Below, piece after piece: positions 1 through 5,063 of a DNA stretch of 5,907 nucleotides; the first letter of the stretch is position 1, and the number at the start of each line of letters is the position of its first letter. Below the pieces are notes generated by a model. It searched no databases, was not told the DNA's origin, and was given only the letters and a program-made list of their open reading frames with translations. A program made the translations under genes and the position numbers. Location of the stretch: positions 1-5,907 of the forward strand of contig JAUQYY010000318.1 in the NCBI GenBank assembly GCA_030587505.1, read 5' to 3'. The DNA comes from Candidatus Sigynarchaeota archaeon (GTDB taxonomy: Archaea > Asgardarchaeota > Jordarchaeia > Jordarchaeales > Jordarchaeaceae).

Positions 1-670
1 CCTCGCGGGCCTCATCGGGGTTGTATCCCCGCATCTCCATTCTCTGAACTATTTCCTCCTCGGACAGGGGGCTTTCGGACTTGGACAGTATTTTGATGAG
101 GGTTCTGCTGGCTCCCTTCATGTGCACCTGGGGTTTAGCGGGCCTAGATATGACCGTGTACCCTGAGTCCGCGTCGCCGATGTACCTCACGGTCCAGGGG
201 GTTGGGAAAATTATGGATCCCTCCTTTCCGAGCTGGGTTAGCTTTTCCTTCACAAAGTTGAAGTCGAGCTTGTACTTTGGGCAGAGCTCCTCGATTCGGT
301 CGAAGCTCAAGGGCTCCGCTGTACAGTTTTCCCGCAGGAGTAGGGTGAGACGTTGGATTCTGGAGCTGGAAACGGTTTCCCCCTCGTCTTCTATTAGCTC
401 CTCAACCTTTACCGGCTCCTCGGGGAGAAGCTTCTCCAGTTCTTTCTGTGAGGCCTCAACAGCTTTTAGGAAGCTTTCGGCGTCCTTACTAGCGTTGTAC
501 TTTCGCACGAGCATCGAGGCTTCCCGCGGGTCGTCAACAATCTGTGACCTCATGGGGTCAACCTTTATTATGCTTCCGCAGTTGCCGCACAACCGTGTCT
601 TCTGCTTGGCGGGAGAGAACGTGTACCTTCCACACTTAGGACACCTGAAAATCGCGTACACACGCTTCAA
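1..670 (-). CDS. DUF1922-like zinc-ribbon protein with winged-helix-like domains (partial, C-terminus beyond the window)
   Basis: The reading frame is open from 670 to the left edge (223 codons, no stop seen). Residues 5-36 form a zinc ribbon: Y-A-I-F-R-C-P-K-C-G-R, then L-C-G-N-C-G, giving two Cys-x2-Cys knuckles (C10, C13, C28, C31). This and the following D-D-P-R-E-A-S-x-L-V-R-K (46-57) match my memory of the archaeal DUF1922 family, whose members are much shorter. Residues 61-95 are charged and helical. Residues 102-164 look like a winged helix ending in G-S-I-I-F-P-T-P-W-T-V-R-Y, a typical wing. A second helix-turn-helix-like unit starts near 187 (L-I-K-I-L-S ... P-L-S-E-E-E-I-V) and is cut by the window. 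The TTG start at 668-670 is chosen because GGAGG (678-682) lies 7 bases upstream. A GTG at 659-661 would give M-Y-A-I-F-R-C, closer to the usual family start, but its spacing is poor. A cytoplasmic nucleic-acid-binding role is inference; the domain reading is fairly secure, the function is not. Confidence 0.85.
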   Translation of the reverse strand, partial: MKRVYAIFRCPKCGRYTFSPAKQKTRLCGNCGSIIKVDPMRSQIVDDPREASMLVRKYNASKDAESFLKAVEASQKELEKLLPEEPVKVEELIEDEGETVSSSRIQRLTLLLRENCTAEPLSFDRIEELCPKYKLDFNFVKEKLTQLGKEGSIIFPTPWTVRYIGDADSGYTVISRPAKPQVHMKGASRTLIKILSKSESPLSEEEIVQRMEMRGYNPDEARE

Positions 671-677
671 GCATCTT

Positions 678-682
678 CCTCC
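678..682 (-). promoter_or_regulatory. Shine-Dalgarno site of the zinc-ribbon gene
   Basis: GGAGG on the minus strand lies 7 bases before TTG at 670-668. This spacing is what favours the TTG over the GTG nine bases downstream. Confidence 0.6.
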
Positions 683-718
683 GGCGATGTCCCTACAATT
701 CTTAAATTACACTTGACC

Positions 719-729
719 GTATAAGTATA
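719..729 (-). promoter_or_regulatory. Probable TATA box (box A) of the zinc-ribbon gene
   Basis: The minus strand reads TATACTTATA here, about 50 bases before the TTG start. Transcription beginning about 25 bases downstream (near 697) would leave a short leader that includes the GGAGG site. A second A/T motif (AATTTAAG, 708-701) is closer but would start transcription almost on the ribosome site. Confidence 0.45.
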
Positions 730-847
730 CCCCCTCGAACGGTTCCAGCAAGAAAATATTCCAGACGACCGCCTCTCAAAACAACCTGCAAGCAACAGAC
801 GGAATCAAAACAAACACCAGGAAAGTGAGGCAAAAATAGGGGTGAGG

Positions 848-875
848 AAAAAGAGTTCAAACCCTAGTTTGGAAC
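848..875 (-). terminator. Hairpin followed by a U-tract, reading leftward
   Basis: GTTCAAAC (855-862), loop CCTA (863-866), then GTTT-G-GAAC (867-875). The arms pair over 8 base pairs with one bulged G at 872. On the minus strand the stem is followed by TC and then five T (852-848), the layout of an intrinsic terminator. It lies 154 bases after the end of the epimerase remnant and before the zinc-ribbon promoter, so it could have ended leftward transcripts. Archaeal termination usually depends on T-tracts rather than hairpins, so the role is tentative. Confidence 0.4.
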
Positions 876-1028
876 CACTATGGATGAAGGTGAAGATTCA
901 AGGCTCACAAGAACCTTTAGCGTGAGGAATTTTGAAAGCGGGAATCCGAGATAAAAGGAAGAAATATCTGTCAATTCATGATGAACTGTTTTCTGTCCTT
1001 CCTAGCTGTGGAAAAAGGGTTGATGCGA

Positions 1029-1477
1029 TTATTTGGTTTCGGGTTTCTTGTAGTAGGGTGACTCGCTTAGCAGGTTCCTCCTGATTATGGGGCGTATCAG
1101 TCGTGGTAGGTATCGCCTGTATCCGAGAACCTTCCTGAATTCTTCGAGGTAATCGTCGAAGGTCAGAGTCTGGAATTTGAGCAGCTTCTGGGACTCGCCG
1201 GTGTCCATCCAGTCCAGGTAGAACCAGTCTGAATCATCCTTGGGGTTCGGAAAGCCGAGTCTGGAAGCATTCCGATTCCCATGGCGTCGAGGACGGCCCT
1301 GAGATACTCCCGCTGTATCAGTTGGCAGCTTTTACCCCCTCCTACGAAGAGAATCTTTCCCACGGTGTCCGCCCTGATAGCGTCAAAACACATAACTTCG
1401 TAGCCTCTCTGTAGCAGGTGGGCTAGTGTGCTTTCTCCAACGTTTCCAAACGCACCGGTCAGCAAAACTCGCGTAAT
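1029..1477 (-). pseudogene. NAD-dependent epimerase/dehydratase (extended SDR) remnant with internal deletion and frameshift
   Basis: Read leftward from about 1477, the frame gives T-R-V-L-L-T-G-A-F-G-N-V-G, a Rossmann GxxGxxG start, then a short second strand ending C-F-D (near 1382). It then jumps to G-K-I-L-F-V-G-G-G-K-S-C-Q, which belongs near the C-terminal end of this family. Most of the NAD-binding core, including the YxxxK catalytic pair, is missing: I estimate 150-200 residues lost at about 1370-1384. At 1242-1250 the frame shifts: after P-D-S-A-F the next frame continues P-K-D-D-S-D-W-F-Y-L-D-W-M-D-T and a basic C-terminal tail to a TAA at 1031-1029, consistent with loss of one base. 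The expected start position carries ATT (1477-1475) rather than ATG. Intact relatives are about 300-330 residues and act on sugar-nucleotide or related substrates. The family is secure; the deletion size is from memory of the family. Confidence 0.85.
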
Positions 1478-1486
1478 AACACAATT

Positions 1487-1551
1487 TTAACGTTTAGTAT
1501 TAAACCTTCTGTGAAGTTTTTAAGAAACACCGAAATTCATATTAACGTTAA
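1487..1551. repeat. Pair of TTAACGTT near-palindromes
   Basis: TTAACGTTTA (1487-1496) and TTAACGTTAA (1542-1551, a perfect 10-base palindrome) differ at one base and lie 55 bases apart, centre to centre. They sit between the 5' end of the epimerase remnant and the divergent coiled-coil gene, where an operator could be. The sequence is A/T-rich, so chance is a real alternative. Confidence 0.3.
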
Positions 1552-1630
1552 CCAAGCACAAAGTTCGAAGACCCTTATGTGACACTAGGGTGTTATCAGT
1601 TAGTAATAGCGGGGTTTTTTCCTTCTGGAA

Positions 1631-1640
1631 ACATAAATAA
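1631..1640 (+). promoter_or_regulatory. Possible TATA box of the coiled-coil gene
   Basis: ACATAAATAA fits an archaeal box A and would start transcription near 1660, leaving a leader of about 60 bases. CTAATTATTA (1650-1659) is an alternative that gives a leader nearer 40 bases. Confidence 0.35.
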
Positions 1641-1709
1641 ATGAAGCGCCTAATTATTAGTTAGTGACCATTTACGCGAATTGTTTTTTGAATCTTCGGT
1701 AAGTTGGCT

Positions 1710-1714
1710 GAGGT
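1710..1714 (+). promoter_or_regulatory. Shine-Dalgarno site of the coiled-coil gene
   Basis: GAGGT lies 8 bases before the ATG at 1723 and supports that start. Confidence 0.55.
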
Positions 1715-1722
1715 TGTGAGAG

Positions 1723-2265
1723 ATGGATGTAGAGACTCTTGCCGACATGAAGGCCTATCTCGAGGAGGAGATTGAGAAGAGGAAGGAAGAGCTCGAGCGC
1801 ATGAAGCGGTTTCTGAGCATAGTCGATGAACTCTTGATGCAGGAGAGCTTCAAAACCGCCGCGGAAGTAGCAGAGGTCATGGAGAAGGAAGAGGAAGAGA
1901 AGGAAGTGTTCCAGATACTCTCAAAGGACGGAGAGTTACTGGGAGAGATGTTCATATCCGAGAACATGATCACGATTAAACCGAATCCAGACTATGACTT
2001 CAGCATCAGAGCCCCGCCCTTCGCATCATTCTTTGTAGGGAAGATTCTAACCGGTATGGCCGCGGCCGACGAAGAGCTAGTAAAAGAGAAGAAACTAGAC
2101 GAGAAAAAGGCTCTGAAGTTCAAGGTTAAAGCACCCAACGACATTCTCGAAGAGGTTGTGATACGAAACTACGGAGACCAGAAAAGAGTCGACGAGATAA
2201 AAAACACCATCCGCTGGACCCTAGAAAAAATCTACGAACAAGAAAGCAAACGCCCAAGAAAATAA
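1723..2265 (+). CDS. Archaeal protein with N-terminal coiled coil and a conserved C-terminal domain, function unknown
   Basis: 180 residues. Residues 5-62 are highly charged and helical, with heptad-like spacing (E-E-E-I-E-K-R-K-E-E-L-E-R-M-K near 14-28), so a coiled coil is likely. A compact mixed domain follows: strand-like F-Q-I-L-S-K-D-G-E-L-L-G-E-M-F (63-77), I-T-I-K-P (83-87), then A-P-P-F-A-S-F-F-V-G-K-I-L (97-109). It ends with V-V-I-R-N-Y (145-150) and an amphipathic helix N-T-I-R-W-T-L-E-K-I-Y (161-171). I recall similar coiled-coil-plus-domain proteins in Nitrososphaerota and related archaea, with the same PPF-x-SF, RNY and IRWT signatures, but know no function. No signal peptide or membrane segment is seen. 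It stands alone on its strand, diverging from the epimerase remnant and converging with the membrane-protein gene. The start is supported by GAGGT 8 bases upstream. A scaffold or chromatin/nucleic-acid role would be a guess. Confidence 0.88.
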   Translation: MDVETLADMKAYLEEEIEKRKEELERMKRFLSIVDELLMQESFKTAAEVAEVMEKEEEEKEVFQILSKDGELLGEMFISENMITIKPNPDYDFSIRAPPFASFFVGKILTGMAAADEELVKEKKLDEKKALKFKVKAPNDILEEVVIRNYGDQKRVDEIKNTIRWTLEKIYEQESKRPRK

Positions 2266-2405
2266 AAACCTTCAAGTACCAACCCTCAACGTTCAACAGC
2301 AAACAGTAAACCAAACAGGTCTATGGGAGCGAAAAACACCCTACAAAAATAGGCGTGTTCATCACACTCTCTCACATTTTAAAAGTTTACTTATCCCCAG
2401 ACCAG

Positions 2406-2431
2406 AAAAAATTGTTGGAAAGCAGCAACCG
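2406..2431 (-). terminator. Possible terminator of the membrane-protein gene
   Basis: On the minus strand a weak inverted repeat (GCAAACGGTTGC, 4-base arms) is followed by a run of six T (2411-2406), 35-40 bases after the TAG at 2446. In archaea the T-tract alone can be enough; the hairpin is weak. Confidence 0.3.
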
Positions 2432-2445
2432 TTTGCAGGTTCTAA

Positions 2446-2858
2446 CTAGTAGAGGAGAGAAGACACTATCCATCGGAGGCTTCCAGGGAACTGTAAAGTG
2501 CTCCACAGGATCATCAGCGAGATAACCGAAAAAACAGCGACCACCACGAAGACCACCGACAGGGATTTGCTGTAAATTAGCCCCCAGTTAAGACTGTTGA
2601 TCCCTACGTAGAGCAGCATACCCGATGAGAAAAGGCCCAGTATCAAACCCCAGAAGAAGCCCAGAATATTGCGATTCCCGAGGCGATGCACAGGGCAGCG
2701 GTGACAAACTCGGCGGCTATGTGCGGCGTAATATAGGTTCCATACTCCATGGTTCGTATGCCATCCTTTAATCCGCCCTTAGCAATCCAAAAAACCCAGT
2801 ACATAATAATAGAAACACCGATAAGTATGAGAAAGAGGGAATCGATAACTTCTAGCAT
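2446..2858 (-). pseudogene. Small four-helix membrane protein gene split by a one-base deletion
   Basis: From ATG at 2858-2856 the first frame gives M-L-E-V-I-D, a hydrophobic helix (about 7-26), a loop, then Y-I-T-P-H-I-A-A-E-F-V-T-A-A-L and a second helix ending G-I-A-I-F (65). That frame then soon stops (TGA near 2643). The next frame takes over without a gap: L-G-F-F-W-G-L-I-L-G, S-S-G-M-L-L-Y-V-G-I-N-S, then a fourth helix S-V-V-F-V-V-V-A-V-F-S-V-I-S, to a TAG at 2446. The whole span is one base short of 138 codons, so restoring one base near 2664-2666 gives a 137-residue protein. The H-I-x-A-E-F-x-T-A and G-M-L-L-Y-x-x-I-N-S motifs match, from memory, a widespread small membrane protein family of unknown function in archaea and bacteria. 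The good TATA box upstream suggests recent damage or a sequencing error. An upstream in-frame ATG at 2903 lacks a ribosome site. Confidence 0.8.
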
Positions 2859-2910
2859 GATTCTCCCGCTCCAATCACAACTAATCATCTGATTACTGTC
2901 CATTTGGGAG

Positions 2911-2924
2911 GGAAATATAAATAC
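2911..2924 (-). promoter_or_regulatory. TATA box of the split membrane-protein gene
   Basis: The minus strand reads AGTATTTATATTTCC, a strong box A. Transcription would begin near 2890, about 30 bases before ATG 2858, and would exclude the upstream in-frame ATG at 2903. This is the main support for the chosen start. Confidence 0.55.
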
Positions 2925-3127
2925 TTTCACACGATGTTTGGAAAAACTCAGCTCAAGGGTGGAGCATTCGTTGTCACCCCGGCTTGAAAAGGAGTTTCTC
3001 ATACTTTGATTCCATCAGCGTCCCGGTTAGGGACCGTGGAGCCTGATTTCCTGTTTAGAATCATCCCCCGCCCTATTCTGCTTGTGGTCGGCTTCCTTCT
3101 TTTTCGCCGTGGATGTGTTTTCGAAAG

Positions 3128-3151
3128 ATTTAAGTCTAGTTTCTTAAAATA
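3128..3151 (+). promoter_or_regulatory. Promoter motifs of the cyclin-like/AKR-like operon
   Basis: Two box-A candidates are seen: GATTTAAG (3127-3134) and CTTAAAATA (3143-3151). The second would start transcription near 3172, giving a leader of about 25 bases to ATG 3198 and excluding the TTG at 3165. The first would allow either start. Confidence 0.4.
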
Positions 3152-3197
3152 GGTTGATAATAAATTGATAAATCGTGCAAAAAAGTGGGAACGGAAT

Positions 3198-3809
3198 ATG
3201 GTTTACCGGGATGTGCTGGAGGGAAAATTCTACGAGACTCACAGGGCTGAGCAGCTCAGACTCATAAGGGAGGCCTACAAGTTCTACGTGAAAAACGATG
3301 TGAGGGACGCTCTGGCTTTCGGTGCCGTCGCCCTGATAGACAGGTATCTCAGGGTGGCTAAGCTTCCAAAGGAGGAGGACGCCATGTTCGTTGCGGCCCT
3401 CTACCTTATAAGTAGGCACCCCTTCTCGTTCGCCAACCACACCTCCAAGCAGGAGTTCGCGGAGCAGTTCGGAATAAAGGCCAGCTCGCTCGAGTGGTAC
3501 AGTGAGAACCTTGCGGAAAAACTCGGATTCATAAGAATATACGATTACCGCCATTTCCCCTACTACATCGACCCGGAGGGAGTCATAAACTCTGTTATTC
3601 TGTCCGTTGTACGCCTCACAGTCGAGGAGCTGATGATAAGAACGGTTCTAGGCGTCGAGGTGTTCGACGAGGACGAGGCCATAGACGGAATAGTGGACAG
3701 GCTTGTGGACAGGCTGAAAATCGTGCCCAGCGTTTTCAAGCCCGAAATACGCAGGCTGGTTTCGGAGTACATGAGCAAAGAAATAAAGAAGTACATTCGA
3801 AGCTTATAA
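3198..3809 (+). CDS. Helical protein with a cyclin-box/TFB-like segment, function unknown
   Basis: 203 residues from ATG 3198. An in-frame TTG at 3165 would add 11 residues (M-I-N-R-A-K-K-W-E-R-N), but M-V-Y-R-D-V-L-E-G-K looks like the natural start and ribosome signals are weak for both. The protein is mostly helical, with no signal peptide or membrane helix. Residues 35-112 read like one cyclin-type repeat of archaeal transcription factor B: a helix A-L-A-F-G-A-V-A-L-I-D-R-Y-L, then M-F-V-A-A-L-Y-L-I-S-R-H, then S-K-Q-E-F-A-E-Q-F-G-I with S-S-L-E-W-Y-S-E-N-L-A-E-K-L-G, a helix-turn-helix-like unit. The C-terminal part (127-200) is two or three further helices of unclear identity. No zinc ribbon is present, so it is not a TFB itself. 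I recall close relatives only in Nitrososphaerota-type archaea. It is the first gene of a two-gene operon, 8 bases before the AKR-like gene. A DNA- or protein-binding regulatory role is inference. Confidence 0.88.
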   Translation: MVYRDVLEGKFYETHRAEQLRLIREAYKFYVKNDVRDALAFGAVALIDRYLRVAKLPKEEDAMFVAALYLISRHPFSFANHTSKQEFAEQFGIKASSLEWYSENLAEKLGFIRIYDYRHFPYYIDPEGVINSVILSVVRLTVEELMIRTVLGVEVFDEDEAIDGIVDRLVDRLKIVPSVFKPEIRRLVSEYMSKEIKKYIRSL

Positions 3810-3815
3810 GAGGTG
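3810..3815 (+). promoter_or_regulatory. Shine-Dalgarno site that bears on the AKR-like gene start
   Basis: GAGGTG begins right after the upstream stop codon. It is only 2 bases before ATG 3818 but 5 bases before the in-frame GTG at 3821, so translation may start at the GTG, one codon later. Confidence 0.5.
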
Positions 3816-3817
3816 TA

Positions 3818-4579
3818 ATGGTGAGAGTAGAGGAAATCTTTCCATCCTTCAAAGTAGAGGGGGAAAGCATCCCCAGAATAATGCTGGGAACCTCACCCTT
3901 TCTGGGAGCCGGGCAGTTCGGCGTCCGAGCCTACCAGTACTATAAGAAGTTCTTCGAGAACCCCAGAAACATCACAGATCTGGTAGTCGAGGTAGTAAAC
4001 TTGGGTGTAAGAGGGGTTCAGCTAGTCGCGTACAGTGAGATAGCCGAGGCCGTCAAACGAGCTCAGGCCGAAACTGGAGTTGAACTAACCGTCGTGGGAA
4101 GTTTGCCCTTCGATAGACCCGAAGAAGGATTGGAAGCCCTTAGCGAGCTGAAAACAAGGATTGTTCTGATTCACGGAGAGGAAACAGACAGACTAGACTT
4201 CAACACCCTGGAATCATGGTTCGGAAGAATCAGGGAGCAAGGGTTTATTCCTGGAGTTGCCACACACAAACCAGACCACACTCTGCCCGAACTATTGGGA
4301 AGCGCACTCGACTTTTCGGTTGTTTTACTCCCCTTCAACGCCGCGGGGTTCCTCATGGGACAGAGAGAGAAGGTTATCAGTATCGTGTCGGAGAGCGAGA
4401 AATCATTCATAGCCATGAAGCCACTCGCGGCTGGACGACTCAAACCAAGAGAAGCACTGGAGTACGTTTTTTCACACGGGGGGATAGACTCCGCAGCGGT
4501 CGGCGTAGCCTCATCTGGGGAAGCGAGAGAAACATTCTCCATAGCGAGAGATATTCTCCGAAGAATTACACCACATTAA
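3818..4579 (+). CDS. Aldo-keto-reductase-like TIM-barrel protein, probably not a standard reductase
   Basis: 253 residues, shorter than typical AKRs (270-330). The barrel order is readable: I-P-R-I-M-L-G-T-S-P-F (18-28) as strand 1; G-V-R-G-V-Q-L-V-A-Y-S-E (63-74) as strand 2; V-E-L-T-V-V-G-S-L-P-F (88-98) as strand 3; R-I-V-L-I-H-G-E-E (114-122) as strand 4; G-F-I-P-G-V-A-T-H-K-P (142-152); V-V-L-L-P-F-N (168-174). It ends with F-I-A-M-K-P-L-A-A-G-R-L and S-A-A-V-G-V-A-S-S (197-233), which closely matches AKR C-terminal strands 7-8. Against the AKR tetrad, His119 is in place, but the Asp of the D-x-A-x-x-Y motif is replaced (Gln68 region) and no Lys ends strand 3. Redox activity is therefore doubtful; another barrel function or a lost one is possible. 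It is the second gene of an operon, 8 bases after the cyclin-like gene, and converges on DUF211. The start is ATG 3818 or GTG 3821. Confidence 0.88.
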   Translation: MVRVEEIFPSFKVEGESIPRIMLGTSPFLGAGQFGVRAYQYYKKFFENPRNITDLVVEVVNLGVRGVQLVAYSEIAEAVKRAQAETGVELTVVGSLPFDRPEEGLEALSELKTRIVLIHGEETDRLDFNTLESWFGRIREQGFIPGVATHKPDHTLPELLGSALDFSVVLLPFNAAGFLMGQREKVISIVSESEKSFIAMKPLAAGRLKPREALEYVFSHGGIDSAAVGVASSGEARETFSIARDILRRITPH

Positions 4580-4587
4580 ACTGAGAT

Positions 4588-4619
4588 ATGGTCTTCCCCC
4601 TAACTACCGTTAGAACCAT
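4588..4619 (+). terminator. Two-part inverted repeat after the AKR-like gene
   Basis: An outer pair ATGGT (4588-4592) and ACCAT (4615-4619) encloses an inner pair CTAAC (4600-4604) and GTTAG (4609-4613) with a TACC loop. The left side has a CTTCCCC internal loop. It begins 8 bases after the stop and is followed by TTTA. It may be a 3'-end RNA structure; the true terminator could instead be the T-rich tract at 4708-4733. Confidence 0.3.
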
Positions 4620-4715
4620 TTTACATTAGCCCGATGCGCTCAAACGAGTACCACGAATGCCCATCCAACCATTACGGTTTCCGCCGTGTACAAAACATCC
4701 CTGAGTATCTTATTT

Positions 4716-5021
4716 TTACTTGTTGTTGTCTTGAGCTGTTTTAACCTCTTCAACCAGAGTTGTTCCCGCCACCACCTGGTCAACCGAGTGAATAACCGCT
4801 CCTAGGTTTTCGATCTTCTCCTTAATCTCGGAGTAGTTTAGCTTGTTTCCCTCCACGGTTATTTTGACACTCTCCGTCTCGGCGTCGACCTCGATGAGGG
4901 TTATGTTAACCCCCACTACTCCGCCTACTCTTCCCAGGGATTCGGCGAATTCGGGTAAAACTGGTTGGTGTGGTTTGAGAACATCAAGGACTAAACGCTT
5001 AATGCCATAACTACTACCCAT
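4716..5021 (-). CDS. DUF211 family protein
   Basis: 101 residues, the usual size for this archaeal family. The diagnostic run is I-K-R-L-V-L-D-V-L-K-P-H-Q-P (7-20), followed by V-G-V-N-I-T-L-I-E-V-D-A-E-T-E (36-50), V-K-I-T-V-E-G (52-58), then L-N-Y-S-E-I-K-E-K-I-E-N-L-G-A-V-I-H-S-V-D-Q-V-V-A-G (61-86). The beta-alpha-beta pattern agrees with the ferredoxin-like fold known for the family, whose biochemical role is unknown; the fold suggests an ACT-like ligand-binding or oligomeric protein. The last 12 or so residues (V-K-T-A-Q-D-N-N-K end) are a polar tail. ATG 5021 is preceded by GAGGTG (5038-5033) at a rather long 11-base spacing and by a strong TATA box, so it probably has its own transcript. 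The gene converges with the AKR-like operon, and the phospholipase-D-fold gene lies upstream on the same strand. Confidence 0.95.
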   Translation of the reverse strand: MGSSYGIKRLVLDVLKPHQPVLPEFAESLGRVGGVVGVNITLIEVDAETESVKITVEGNKLNYSEIKEKIENLGAVIHSVDQVVAGTTLVEEVKTAQDNNK

Positions 5022-5063
5022 TTTTGAGATGGCACCTCGTCAAAAACCATTAAAACGCGATGA

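Larger units (their letters stand above)
716..1028. other. Gene-free stretch between the zinc-ribbon gene and the epimerase remnant
   Basis: About 310 bases without a convincing reading frame on either strand. It is A-rich on the plus strand. It holds the promoter of the leftward gene at its left end and one hairpin with a U-tract (848-875). I looked for tRNA arms, CRISPR-type repeats and box C/D motifs and found none complete. It may be remains of decayed sequence, but nothing recognisable is left. Confidence 0.5.
2859..3197. other. Divergent intergenic region between the membrane-protein gene and the cyclin-like operon
   Basis: About 340 bases with no supported gene. It holds the leftward TATA box (2911-2924), a short hairpin GTCCC-ggtta-GGGAC (3020-3034) without a T-run, a TTTCGAAA palindrome (3119-3126) and the rightward promoter motifs near 3128-3151. 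An open minus-strand extension of the membrane-protein frame (to about 3002) is polar and looks non-coding. Confidence 0.5.

Noticed and set aside
81..716. Long plus-strand open frame (211 codons)
   Set aside because: It is the shadow of the minus-strand zinc-ribbon gene. Its product is Ser/Phe-rich without recognisable domains, whereas the minus strand gives a zinc ribbon and winged-helix patterns.
849..876. GTTCAAAC resembling a tRNA T-arm
   Set aside because: The flanking bases do not form the acceptor, D or anticodon stems; the sequence is better explained as a simple hairpin.
978..1026. ATGATGA and TGATGC motifs resembling boxes C and C' of a guide RNA
   Set aside because: No CTGA box D or D' occurs at suitable distances, so a box C/D RNA is not supported.
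1599..1667. AGTTAGTRA repeated exactly 60 bases apart (1599-1607 and 1659-1667)
   Set aside because: Only two 9-base copies in A/T-rich DNA, with no further copy at the same period; not a CRISPR array and probably chance.
2126..2314. Minus-strand hydrophobic open frame overlapping the end of the coiled-coil gene
   Set aside because: It is antisense to A-rich Lys/Glu codons, which produces artificial Phe/Leu runs; no promoter or ribosome site.
3144..3554. Minus-strand open frame opposite the cyclin-like gene
   Set aside because: The plus strand has the promoter motifs, tight operon link and coherent helical product. The antisense product has no domain pattern.
4216..4584. Second plus-strand frame inside the AKR-like gene, plus the antisense frame 4171-4542
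   Set aside because: Both overlap a clear TIM-barrel coding frame, and their products are Arg/Thr- or Ser-rich with no fold signal.
4634..4744. Small plus-strand frame of 36 codons with three consecutive cysteines
   Set aside because: It has no ribosome site or promoter and runs into the DUF211 gene antisense; too short to support.
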